Source: Cycas panzhihuaensis | Lineage: Eukaryota > Cycadophyta | Assembly: GCA_023213395.1 (NCBI GenBank) | Contig: CM041465.1 | Coordinates: 92,263,741 to 92,327,740 of the forward strand | Direction of reading: 5' to 3' | DNA: 64,000 nucleotides | Shown here: piece after piece, positions 1 to 10,337 of the stretch | Numbering within the stretch: the first letter of the stretch is position 1 | How the letters are laid out: every line of letters begins with the position of its first letter | Program-made: the position numbers and the translations under genes | Notes under the pieces: generated by a model | Databases searched by the model: none | What the model saw: the letters and a program-made list of their open reading frames with translations, nothing else | What the model was told of the DNA's origin: nothing

Positions 1-1336
1 TAAATCGTCATGGGCCAATTTAAAATCCCCAAAGGGTCGAACACACGGCTCCCATTTGGTCGAGCCATGGGCGACCTAGAAGGAGGTTGTAATCCACGTC
101 AACGTCGAGGACTACAACATCGGCAAGACAGTTTGCCCCGGGTGGCGGAATCGCGACAGATCAGAGAGGGTCTTCTCGCCATCATACCCTTGGCATCGCC
201 GAGGCAGGTTCAAGGCGGAGATACCAAGCTCTTGCATAACACGCAAGGCATGGCATTGTGAAGAGCCGTTGTCGACAACAGGTTCTTCGGAGGGTACAAT
301 CGAGCGTATCGATCGTGATGGTGAATGGGAAGTTCCAGCGTTCCGTTCACCGTGGGAGAAGATCCTTAGGATCGAAGGAAATAGTGGGTCCGCCACCTTG
401 GGCGGCATGGCGTGGGCACATCTCCCGATCTAAAGCTTCGGGAGGAGGGCGTTGCTGGGACAACTCCTCGAGCGTCCATCAAGGACATTCTGCGGCGGCC
501 GTATGGAGCTCGTCCACGACGGAGAAGGGTTTACCCTTCCCGGTGGGTTGGGTAAGTGCCCTTGAAAGTCGTAACGACCGGGCGCACGAGGAATAGCCTT
601 GGGGAAAAGAGGATTCGGAGGAAGGGTCTCGGGAAGGGGATCGGAAGGAGCGGAAGAGCCGGCTCCATGGCTTCCTTAGCGGTTTGAGATGGCGTAAGGG
701 CGAAAGTCGGAGTTGCTTCAACATTTGAATCACCTTCTTCCCTATTAGGGGTCGTGAAGGCGACGGAGTATGGCGGCGAGAGCGAGAAGAGGAAGAAGAG
801 TTAAGGCGCCCTTCCCTTTGTCACGGGAAGAGGCGGGGATCGGTGATCTTCCTCGATTCAGTTGTTCTTGGTTTGGGGGTTGCGATCACGTTCCCCATGT
901 TTAGGAAACGGATCCTTGTGAACAGTTGGTCTAGATTAGGCCTTGAGGCCCGTTTGGGAGAGGAATCGCGTCGAGGGGCATCCTTTGGATCTTGGGCCCT
1001 AGCGTGAGTCGTCATGGAAGCAATCCCCATGAATGGAACACCACTTCTTCTCAGCGGAGGTGGACCTTCTCGCTTGGGAGGGCTAGGCGTTCCATTCACG
1101 GAAGAGGAGCTTGGGTAGTTTGTTGGACTTGTTTGTTTGAAGTAGGAGCGAAGGACCTTGAAGCTTGAGCTCCTTCATCGTGCGGCTCGAGCAGTATGGG
1201 CGAGTGAGGGGATCTAAGGTCCTCTCGGTAGGATGAGAGGAAGGCCGCGTCGGTGAGAAGGTTTAGTGTCTTTGGTAGGGGTGGTGCCTCACGGGCGTTG
1301 TGAGGCTTAAGAGGTTTCTTGAGACCGGCTTGGATC
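1..1336 (-). pseudogene. Probable C-terminal gag / linker region of the GC-rich gypsy
   Basis: Following gag on the minus strand, this stretch has several medium-length open frames rich in Pro, Ser and Arg but no zinc knuckle, protease or RT motif that I could recognise. Its position directly downstream of the gag core, and the polar, basic character of the translations, fit a gag C-terminal part or gag-protease linker. Plus-strand open frames here are antisense shadows. The frame breaks repeatedly, so no single product can be given. Protease and RT are expected left of the window. Confidence 0.35.
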
Positions 1337-1790
1337 TCAATAGCCTCCAGCCAAGCACTTGGCGTCAGCGGAATCCTGCGTGGTCGCCCCATCTTGAGGA
1401 CTTCCACGTGGACTTGGGACGAAGTGCATTGACAACAGGTCACTTGACTCCTCGGGCAAAGTCGCCTTGGTGGAGTGAAGCGGATCGTGGAATCGCCGCA
1501 CAAAGTCACGATTCATCTCATCGTGACCTTGTTTGAGCGAGAGAGGGATTTCATCCCGCTCTCGAGATGGGCGAGCTACATCAAAATAATTGATGAACTC
1601 GTCCACCAATTCTTTGGAATGAATAGGCGAGTGGGCGGGGAGGCGATAAAACCATTTAAGGCGTCACCTGCAAGGATCGAGGAAGAGTTTCATCAAAATA
1701 TGGTCGTAAGCCCGATGTCGATGCATGCCATAGAAACTACGGACATGCTCACGGATCTTCTGACGAAGTCCCATCGAATCTAGGAACTTC
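1337..1790 (-). pseudogene. Ty3/gypsy gag core (Retrotrans_gag-like), frameshifted
   Basis: Gag forms the retrotransposon particle and packages its RNA. The minus-strand translation shows the conserved gag core: KWFYRLPA near 1640, then KELVDEFINYF, then LKQG....RDFVRRFHD near 1520-1480. This matches the W-F-x-x-L-P...F...F...L-x-Q-G...R-x-F pattern of plant Ty3/gypsy gag. Upstream (about 1690-1790) the translation gives REHVRSFYG and ILMKLF, the start of the same domain, but in different frames. At least two frameshifts and an in-frame TGA lie between 1670 and 1770. It is a broken gag despite the good preservation of base composition. Confidence is high for the domain and moderate for the limits. 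Confidence 0.75.
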
Positions 1791-3014
1791 GGGAGGATGA
1801 GGCGGCAAGTTGGTTCGCAACGCCTCAATAGAGAGGGTTGACCTAAAGTCCACGAAGGCGCGCCCTTGCACGAGCCGTAGGATCAACGAACGTCGAAGTG
1901 GGTGGCGCGAGGAGGCGGATGGGGTAGGACACCCATCCCTCCTGAGGAACCACCCCTTGTTGACAGGCGTGGAAAAGGGCGCCTTGGAGGCGGGATTCCC
2001 TGCGAGAGCTGGCGGATGGAGCGCATTGGATGGCGGACAAGAGGGATGCGGGCAGGGTTACGCCCATACGGGCCACCCGTAGGTGGGGCCATTCCAGTAT
2101 GGGTGTGGCGGATCCACCCATAAGCAGGAAGGCGGCTTCCCTACCACCTCAAGGTTGAGAAGTATACCACAGGGAGCGTAGAAAGAAGCACCGTGACTGG
2201 GTTGGAGGATGCGTGGGAGCAGATCCCACATTGGCGGTGGAAGGCTGGCAGGCATAGGCCTCTTAGGGCGGCATGTGCCGGATTGGGAGGCGGCACATTA
2301 GTTGGATCGGGAATGGGTATGCTAACCCCGGTGAGGGACGGACACCTGCAGTGAGAAGGCCCTAAGGCATTAGGGCCTTGATAAGGGATGGAAGGTGCCA
2401 CACGTGCCCCCACCGGGAAGCGAATGGGGCGTCTGGCGTAGGCACGAAGGGTTTGTTGTCACGGGGAAAGGCGGACGAGGATGAAGCGTGAGGGGAAGGC
2501 GAGGAGGAGGAAGAGGCTCCCTGCGCAGGACACCTCAAGCCATTCGGGACGTGGTTGAGAGCATCTTGCAGCGGCATCCGTCGAAACCTCAAGCACGTCA
2601 GCGGAGGAGTCCCCACATACCCATAAGAGGTGATCGGGACCTCGAACAAGGCATGTCCATCGAAGGTTCCTCATAAAATCGCCCAGCTGCGTGTGATCCT
2701 CGGGAGGAGCGGATCCCTCTGGCGTGGGTAGAAGGGCGGGGAGCACAAGAAGGTGTTGATCGATCGGGTAGTAAAGGAGTCGTCACCCTCTTGGGTGGAC
2801 TCGGGAATAATGAAGGAAGAGCTTGGGTTTCCATAGCAAGGCGTGGTAGGTCAATCGGAAGAGTACCCTTCCATAGTCGGATCGGGATCCGAGCGAGGCA
2901 AGAAGGCTATACTCGGGGTCTTCTAACAAAGGGGTAGGCCAATGACGGCGAGAAAGCAGGCGCATGCAAGGTCGGCCAAGCGATGTCGGGAAAGAGAAGG
3001 AGCGGTATAACACA
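1791..3014 (-). other. Leader and probable N-terminal gag region, no clear domain
   Basis: This lies between the primer-binding-like site and the gag core. Many open frames exist on both strands because the sequence is GC-rich, but none shows a conserved motif. Minus-strand translations are rich in Pro, Ser, His and Arg, as the N-terminal part of plant gypsy gag often is. I cannot place a start codon. Confidence 0.35.
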
Positions 3015-3031
3015 CGCGTTGGGGGCGCCCA
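3015..3031 (-). promoter_or_regulatory. Candidate primer-binding site (tRNA primer) of the GC-rich gypsy
   Basis: The minus strand reads TGGGCGCCCCCAACGCG, resembling the TGGCGCCC-type primer sites of many plant Ty3/gypsy elements. Three bases upstream on that strand a segment ends in CCTCCA, which would fit an LTR ending in CA. The tRNA species is not assigned. There is no second LTR in the window to prove the boundary. Confidence 0.4.
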
Positions 3032-3034
3032 GCG

Positions 3035-5640
3035 TGGAGGTCAAGACGGTATAGAAAGGATCACGCAGTGGCGAAACCAGCAGAAGAGGCGAGACTAGCT
3101 CCCTTCTTGGCACTCCCAGGTATGGTCGATGGGCCAGCCTCTGGGATAACCTTTGGCCCGATAGGCGGGAGAGATGGTGGCGAAGCGGTGGGAAGTGGAA
3201 CCTACAAGGCAAGCAACTACCTTGAGGCGCCCGTCTTGTGGGAGGCCTTGAGTTCGGGATCTGCAATGGAGTATGGCTACTCTTGGGTGACCCTTCACCA
3301 CAGGCGAAGGCGAAGATCGTGGGGCAGAACCGGGTTGACACAGGAGTAGGCCCCTCCACCCTTGGGTGGCGGAAGGAGAGAGAAAGAACCTAACAAGGAT
3401 AGGCCAAGAACAATCCCACGCAATCTAGCCGGGTGTCTGACGATGCGGGAAGCAAGGCGCTCGGCGGCTAGGAAGAGGGAGGAAGGGTAAGAGAGAAAGA
3501 CTCCTACAACCTTTCCTCTGAATAACAAAAGTACATGCAACAAGGCAAACAAATCGCAAACCAATACAAAAGGTAATTTTCCTTTTAATCTTTCGATGTT
3601 CTAATTACTAGGAAAAGAATAAAGAAGGAAAAAGACCGAGGGTAGCGAAGGAGCAGGTGTGCACACAGGCAAGGCGTGAGAGATGGCGTAGCCAGGGAGC
3701 ACCCAACCACTCACGCGCGTATCGGATGTGAAATGTGGCGGCGGCGAGCAGGGCTTCCTTACCTTCCCGGGAAAAATAAATCGTCTAGAAGGAAGGAAAA
3801 GCGCTAACTAGCAAATGAGATAGCATAAAATATGACACATGCAAGGGGCGCTTCTGGGTGGAAGGGGCAGGCAACGTTCTCCGTGGCGTCCAGTACTGTA
3901 AGCAACAAAGGTCTCCCTCTTGGGGAGACACCTATATGCAACACAAAGATCTAGCAATATATGTCTAACAACATAAGCGAGAGTCTAAATGTACATGCAT
4001 CGGTGTTGGTCAATAAGGAAAATACCAAGAAGAGCGATCTAAATGAAAGGAAACAACAAGGTAAGCCTCGGGTGGCCTACCACCGCAAATGGTGCCCAAA
4101 CCTCTCCCCAAGAGCCACGGGCGTGAGGAGAAAGTCAAGACTCAAGGGTGGAAGCAGGCGCAAGAAGGGGCAAGAAAGACCCAAAGACACCCACAGGGAA
4201 GGATGCTACGGGAGCAAAGAGTAGCAGGGAGCAAAGGTGGAGCAAGAACACCGCGGTTGGGGCCTATGGATGGCACCCAAACTGAATAAAGGGTCCCAAA
4301 TCAATGCGCAACTTGTGATTTGGTTTGGGCAACCAAGGGAGCCTTGAACCCTTGTTTGCAAGCCAAGAGTAGCAGCAGGCGAGAGGGAGGCTTTGGAGGC
4401 TTTGAGCAGCTTGGGAGGCGTGGAAGGTGGTGCGGAATCCACCCGGCTCTGTCCAAAGCCTATGCAACCTCAGCGCTTGCCTTGACAAGATGACGCAGCG
4501 AAGCGGAGGAGAGTGGTACAGCGGTCCTCAAGAGGAGGAAAACCAACTCTCAAGCAACAAATGAAAACAAATAGTGAAGTGTAAATATCACCAAAAACAA
4601 ATACAAAGTGAAGGGTACACAGAAAGGGAGGCAAGGATTAGCCCCGCCCAAAGGCGTGAAGAAATTTGGAACAAAGCCCTGAATCTGGAATAGAGTAGGC
4701 CAGGGGCCTGCTATGGAGGTGGAGCAGGAAACACACGCAAGCAGGGAGCTCGTGGTGCTGGGTAGAAAGCAGTGGAAACAGCTTCAAAGGAGCCCTCTCC
4801 AAAGGCGTTTGAGGGGAGAGAATGTCTCGGCCAAGCCAAAGGAGGCTGGTATGTATGAAGAGTCTTGAGTCCGATTGTTGCAAAGACAAGCAGAAGAGAA
4901 GGCGAGGAGAGTGTTCCTCTTGAGAGTAAATCCAAAAGTGAGCCAAAAGATCCCCAAAAAGAGCCAAAAGATGTTTAAGTACTAAAGCAAAACCCTAAAA
5001 TGCCTTGAATAGGGCACGGTGGGAGGGAGAAAAGGCGCGAACCACGTGGCGGTTCGCAATAAATGCGAAATTGCCACGGTTTAAAAACAAGCAGAGGCAG
5101 TCGTCTGCGGAAATTTTAGCGGTCTGCGAATATTCGGTGATGCCGCGAAAATTCGTGATACCGAAGATCACAATGCAGCGAAGATTCTGCGGTATGCACG
5201 GAGACACAAATGGGGCCCTGGCCGGTCAGTGAGGGGCAAGCGGCGAAAAGGCTAAGGACAACTAAAACACCCACGGGAGCAAACAAGCCAAGAAAGCAGG
5301 CCCAGGGAGGCGAAATAGGCCCCAAATGAGGTGGCAAGCTAACCAAGCGGCGATGAGACATCACACGGGTGGAGGTGGCGCAAACTTGGTGGATCCAGGA
5401 GAGGAGGCGAGATGCGGGAAATGTCTGGTCACCAGGTGCCACACTCGCTAAGAGTGTGCCCACTATAGTCGTCATAGGCTAAACATAGGTGTGGGCGGCG
5501 ACCGGGCCGCCCACAAAGTCATACGCATGCAAATATGTGGCGAGACAATCGGTACATAAAAGTGATGATAATGCTAGTGACATACACACTTACACAGTCG
5601 GTGATTCCGTATCCATTCCGGGCCAGGAAAGCAGTTCCCA
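3035..5640 (-). repeat. Candidate long LTR of the GC-rich gypsy
   Basis: About 2.6 kb of GC-rich sequence without protein motifs lies on the LTR side of the candidate primer site. Read on the plus strand it begins TGGAGG at 3035. The other end could be a CA near 5585-5595 (CTTACACA) or nearer 5640. Open frames on both strands, for example 4638-4967 and 5116-5475 minus, have no recognisable content. A GCGAACC/GGTTCGC hairpin and a cluster of CpG motifs lie at 5037-5200. With only one copy in view the LTR call is an inference. Confidence 0.35.
5037..5057. repeat. Short perfect inverted repeat GCGAACC/GGTTCGC
   Basis: Seven-base arms GCGAACC and GGTTCGC flank a 7-base spacer (ACGTGGC). The next ~150 bases repeat related words (TGCGAA, GCGGT, AATATTCG, AAATTCG). 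It could be part of an LTR promoter or enhancer; no function is shown. Confidence 0.5.
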
Positions 5641-5795
5641 TATAGGGTTTTCATAAATAAGATAAAGCAGAGACTTACTCTTATTCTTCTATGCTCAGAA
5701 GAGGTTTTCATGAAGAGAATAGAGTATGATGATCCTGTTACCATCTTCTTTGATCAGTTGAGGATGGAGGTCCTAAGGTTGAGCTGCCTTTGGAA
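5641..5795. other. Junction between the GC-rich block and copia-1
   Basis: About 150 bases between the composition change and the end of copia pol. Nothing here resembles the copia-1 5' LTR (TGAAGG...CCTTCA), so the 3' LTR was probably lost. No gene is seen. Confidence 0.5.
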
Positions 5796-6330
5796 CTATT
5801 CAAACTTCACCTTTTGCAGTAGTTTGGTGAAGATATCGGCCACTTAATCTATTGTGGGACAGTATTCTAGTTAAATTATACCATCATGAACAAGTTCCCT
5901 AATCTTGTGGACTTTTATACTTATGTGTTTAGTACAATCGTGAAATACAAGATTTTTTGCCATGCAAATTACTGATTGATTATCCATATGAAGACTTGTA
6001 GGAATTATTTAGATGATATTTAATGTTTTTAATAATTTTCTCAGCCATATCACCTCCTTACTAGTCTTAGAAGCAGCAATGTATTCAGCTTTGGTAGTTG
6101 AATCTATAATTATCTTCTGCCATCTAGATCTCTATGATATCGGTGTTGTTCTAAGAAATATTACATACCCAAACATGGATCTTCTTGTATCTTTAGCTCC
6201 TACAAAATCTGAGTATGCAGAAAGTTTGAAGTCTGAATTAGGTTCATACAACAGACCATATGTGTTGGTCATCTTAAGGTATCTCAACACTCACACTATT
6301 GTCTGCCAATGATTCTACTTAAGATTTATC
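5796..6330 (-). pseudogene. copia-1 RNase H and pol C terminus
   Basis: RNase H degrades the RNA strand during reverse transcription. The minus-strand translation reads SAYSDFVGAKDTRRSMFGY, then TKAEYIAASKTSKEVIWL, and ends VADIFTKLLQ..KFE before a stop at 5796. These are the copia RNase H signatures (YSDxDWAGDxDxRRSTSGY; TxAEYxAxxxAxxExxW; ADxFTKxL). The second acidic residue of the first motif (D/W) reads FV. Only a few stops interrupt about 175 codons. The plus-strand open frame at 6013-6312 is its antisense shadow. Confidence 0.85.
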
Positions 6331-7475
6331 ATGTAATGAGCAAGAATGCCAACAACGTATGCAATATCTGGCCTTATATTAGTAGTGTAGATGAGACTAC
6401 CTATAAGTTTCTTGTAGAGTATTATGTCTGCCTCCCTAGTGTCACCTTTAGCTAAGAGTTTGGTATTAGGATCCATAGGTAAAACCACTAGTCAAGCATC
6501 TTCTAATTGAAACTTGGTTAGAATATCATTAATGTATTTTTCTTGGGAGAGGAAATTTTTTCTATTATTTTGTGTTACTTCAATTCCAAAGTAATATTTT
6601 ATTAAACCAAGGTCATACAATTCAAACATTTTGCCAAGATCTTTTTTTTGTTGGCTTCTTGTCTATTCACTATTACCTATTACTAGCATGTCATCCATAA
6701 AGATTATGAGATAAGTAACTTTACCTTTGTGGCACTTGATAAATAATATTGTATCAATATCTTAGTAGTCACAAACCTCATATCTAAGTTACCTCATTCT
6801 TTCAGACAGCGTAGTAAACCAAGCACAAGGGACTTGTTTAAGGCTGTACAAGGACTTTCTGAGTCTGCAAACCTTATGCTCTTGACCTTTGATCTCATAT
6901 CCTTCTGGTTGAGCCATATAAATTTCTTCTTCAAGATCCCCATTAAGAAACGCAATCTTAATATTGAGTTGGTGTATTTTCCAACCTTGTTAAGTAGCCA
7001 AGGCCACAAGAGATCTAATTGTAGGCCACTTGGTTATAGGTGTAAAAACTTCAGTATAGTCAATGCCTTTCCTTTGTGTAAATCCTTTAGCAACCAACCT
7101 CGCCTTATGTTTTTCAAGGGTGTTGTCTTATCTATATTTGTTTTTAAACACTTATTTATTTTAAACTACGTTTTTGCCAAGTGGTAGATCAATGAACTCC
7201 CATGTACCGTTCTTGATAAGAGATTGGTACTCTTCATTTATGGCATTTCTACATGTTGTATGCTTTACAGTGTCTTGGTATATTAAGGGCTCTTCATTAA
7301 GAATAAGGTGTAATTCTACTAGTTCAAGCTTAGTATATAATGATTCCTACATCCTTGCTCTATGGGCACTTTGAGTGCCAGTTTTACCCACCTCATCTGG
7401 TCGTATGTCCTTATTGAGCTAGCAATCTTCTCGAGATCCTCGAGTTGGGAATGAGGTCCTCATTTCCTCAACTTC
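6331..7475 (-). pseudogene. copia-1 reverse transcriptase
   Basis: The copia RT domain (RVT_2 type) copies element RNA to DNA. In order on the minus strand: QPEGYEIKGQEHKVCRL around 6900 (usual: QPEGF...KxxKxLYGLKQAPRAW), a K-Q-V-P-C-A-W remnant near 6830, and LIIFMDDMLV near 6690, which keeps the catalytic Asp pair of the Y-V-D-D-M/L box. GSLIYTTNIRPDIAY follows near 6390. Several in-frame TAG/TAA codons interrupt it. The N-terminal third (7100-7475) is more worn. Confidence 0.82.
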
Positions 7476-7730
7476 TTAGTTCTCATCTTGTTCATTAAAA
7501 TGATCATTTTTTGAGGAGGATGTTGATGTGCCTGAGGAAGATTGTCCTTCTACCACTATTTTGCCTTTGTCAATTGAAGGTGGAGAAGATGGTTCTTCTA
7601 TAATGGCTTTTCCTTTGTTAACTCTATTATCTTCAAAGGATAGTGTTGGATATGTACTCATCGATTCAAAGTCACAATTTGTATCCTCTGAGGCTTTATT
7701 GTCAGCTTCTAATATTTGAAGTAATTTATC
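7476..7730 (-). pseudogene. copia-1 integrase-RT linker
   Basis: The minus strand is open for about 60 codons with a Ser/Glu/Lys-rich low-complexity translation (KGKAIIEEPSSPPSIDKGK; SSSGTSTSSSK). Such linkers are usual between integrase and RT in copia polyproteins. No catalytic motif is expected or seen. Confidence 0.65.
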
Positions 7731-8515
7731 TATGTCTCATCCCCCAAATTTTGGAATCTAAACATCATACTTGAAAATATTATTACAGTGGTGTGAGGGT
7801 ATTTTAGAGTTAATTTTAAGTAACTAATCCTCTATCTCTCTAAAAATGACATCTCTGGTAATGATGACTTTTTGTTGTGAAGGTATAAAGACCTTATACC
7901 CTTTCTTATCCATAGGGTATCCAACAAAGATACCTTTAAGTTCCCTTAGTTGGAGCTTATTTCGATCTGAATCTAGAATGTGGACATAATACGTAGAGCT
8001 AAATTTTTTGAAGAAGTGAATAATGGGGGATTATTCTGACCACTTTTCTTAGATGATCATACTTCCTTTGATGGGCTAACAGCATTGATATAATAAATAT
8101 ATGTCCAAATAGCTTTAGTCCATAGGTAAGCAGGTACATTTTTGTATACTAACATAGCACGAGCCATGTTCATGATGGTCTTATTCATGTGCTCAACAAC
8201 TCCATTTTGTTATGGGGTACCTGCTACTATTGTTTGATGCTTGATGCCATTGTCTTGAAGGTAGCTTTCAAACTCATATGAGGTATATTCATAACCATTA
8301 TCAGTTTGAAGATATTTAAGGTAATAACCTAACTCTTTTTCAGTGTAGAGTTTGAATTCTTTGAATATACGGAAGGCTTCATTTTTCTTGTGTAGAAAAG
8401 CTACCCATACTTTTCTAGTGAAATTATAAATGAAAGAAATGTAATATAAATTTCCCTTCAGTGAAGGAATGGCCATTGGTCCACACAGATCAGAGTATAC
8501 CAATTATAATGGATG
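7731..8515 (-). pseudogene. copia-1 integrase
   Basis: Integrase inserts the DNA copy into the chromosome. The minus-strand frame 8210-8503 is intact for 97 codons and shows VYSDLCGPM (first Asp), SFIYNFTRKVWVAFL, then QTDNGYEYTSYEFE (second Asp) and GIKHQTIVAGTP. Just past an in-frame TAA (Gln position) comes QNGVVEHMNKT with the third catalytic residue, Glu. The C-terminal GCxFVGYPxxxKGY box reads FVGYPMDKKGYKVF at about 7900-7940, then VIITRDVIF. All three DDE residues survive, so the lesion is stop codons rather than active-site loss. Confidence 0.88.
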
Positions 8516-9140
8516 GCTCAATTCCCATTGACTTTTGTGAAAGGGTTATCAATGAGATTTAGCAATGATATAAGCTTCACATTTAAAGGGCTTAGAGGAG
8601 AACTTTGGAATATTTGGAAGAGTGTTAAAAAGATCTCTAAATCTGACACTATGAACATGGCCCATGCGAGCATGCCAAAGAGCTTTTAGTGACAACTTTG
8701 GATGGGTCAAGATGGAATTAAATGCAAAATCTTCATCGGCACAAGGGCTTTAGGCACAATGGGTTTAAAAAGATAGAGAGCCATTCAGTCGAAAGAATTT
8801 ACCAGAGAGATGTCCAGTCAAGACTATTTGATTAATTAGAGGGCGAATGACCTAGAGAGTCTATTTATTTATGATTACACTTAGATTAAATCCATGAGAG
8901 ACAAGTGTGGATAAGGAGAGTAGGTTTTATTTGAGATTGGATATATATAAGACATCAAGCAATGTAAAATCTTTTAAGCCTAGGAGTTTCTGGTGAATGT
9001 TACCAATTCCTTCAATAGTTGTTATGATTTATCAGCCATGTAAACAACTCCTTGAATATTTAAGTCAAATGTCTGATATAGACTATGATTATATGTTATA
9101 TATTGAGTTACTCCTCTATCCATGATTCATTGTCCTTCGA
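8516..9140 (-). pseudogene. copia-1 protease and GAG-pre-integrase region
   Basis: The minus strand lies between gag and the integrase core. WELSHPL near 8515-8540 and a worn Leu/His-rich stretch at 8600-8760 fit the GAG-pre-integrase zinc-binding region. IMDRGVTQYIT near 9100 corresponds to the copia protease DSGAT/DTGAT box, with the catalytic region altered to DRG. Stops are frequent. Limits are approximate and motif matches are weaker than for integrase. Confidence 0.65.
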
Positions 9141-10337
9141 TTGAAGCCATACTATTTACAATTCCAATAGGGCTTGGCATTGGTGAAGGGAATTCACAAG
9201 TGATATATCTACATTGAGCTTCAAAGTATCTCTTTGGTTGGTCAATGGAATTTGATGTTGAAGATCCATTAATTCTTTGAAAGTGTGCTTGTACAAAACT
9301 TACACCACTAAATGATTCTTCACAAGTTTCTTCAATATTGTGAGCTCCATGTTTTAGTTGGAACTTGGCCAACTTATAAGTGGCAGTTATGCAATCTTTT
9401 ATTAAGTGTCCTTTATGGTTTTACCAATCATACATAATAGTTTGATTACTAGTCCCTAAAGAGGCACTGGTTTGGCCTTATTATCTTGCTCTTTGTTGAG
9501 GTAGGCCTTAGCCTTGAGATTGTCAGGGTTGTAACTGAGGGTTTGATTGACCTTGTGGATGATTTCCCATATTTCTTCCTCTTCCTCCTCCTCTTGCTTG
9601 ATTGTTTCCTCTGCCACGAGAGGGACCTTGATTTTTTATGTAGCAAACTTCTTCTTCTACCTTAAAGGCTGCATCTGAAAGAGAGTTAGAGGCTACAAAG
9701 TTGGTATCAAAGGTCTTGTCAAATTCTATGAACTTCTCAGCAAGTGCTTTGAAGTTGAGTGTCTTCAATGTTCCACTAGATTGAAGACTTCTAGGCAAGT
9801 TTTATAATCGAAGATATGTAAACATGATTAGATCAAGAATGCCCAAGTGATATATTAGGTCTTAAAATATTTATTAATTACTTATTTAATTGGTCAAAGG
9901 AGATTTATTATCTCATGAACTTATCCCTTCTATATTTTTAATTTGTTCATTTTCAAAACAAGATGAACAAATTCTAAATCTAACTTGGTATCAAAGTTCT
10001 TCTTCTTAAGAACTTTAAGGACCTTCTAGGCTGTATCATGTTACTCTTCATTAATCAAGTTGTGCAAGGAGTGATCAGTAACTAATAGAATTCTTACATT
10101 AATCTTTTTATCATCTAGCTCCCATTGTAGTTTGGCTGTAGCATCTGTAGGAGCTTTTGGGGTGGATCCACCAGAAGCACGTGGTGTAGTTATTTCTAGT
10201 ATAATGGGTGTCGGTTACAAGTGGGCTCTCCAAAGGCCTTCATACTTTGTAGCATTTTAAACTCTAGTGTACCACAAATCCTAATTTTCTTTGCCTTTCA
10301 ATATACAGTTAACATTCTGCTTGAATTAAGATGACAT
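9141..10337 (-). pseudogene. copia-1 gag
   Basis: Coat-protein gene of the copia element. A minus-strand ATG at 10337 opens MSS, followed soon by a TAA. Further down the translation gives TAKLQWELDDKKI and a long region resembling UBN2-type copia gag. A Gly/Arg-rich nucleic-acid-binding tail (PSRGRGNNQARGGGRGR) lies at about 9570-9620. The frame 9523-9798 is open for 91 codons. A cysteine-rich zinc knuckle could not be confirmed: the expected place at 9400-9440 is worn. Confidence 0.7.

Larger units (their letters stand above)
1..5640 (-). mobile_element. GC-rich Ty3/gypsy LTR retrotransposon, 5' part
   Basis: This block is far richer in G, C and CpG than the rest of the window, and its composition changes abruptly near 5640. 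On the minus strand it holds a recognisable Ty3/gypsy gag, a primer-binding-like site near 3015-3031 and a long noncoding stretch above that. Read on the minus strand the order is candidate LTR, primer site, leader, gag, with pol expected beyond the left edge. Retained CpG suggests a younger insertion than its neighbours, yet gag already carries frameshifts. Family assignment below Ty3/gypsy is not possible from gag alone. The right boundary is set by composition and by the copia-1 3' end, not by a proven LTR terminus. Confidence 0.7.

Noticed and set aside
10-3564. Many 60-150-codon open frames on both strands in the GC-rich block
   Set aside because: High GC makes stops rare. Only the minus-strand gag frame shows conserved motifs; overlapping plus-strand frames are antisense shadows.
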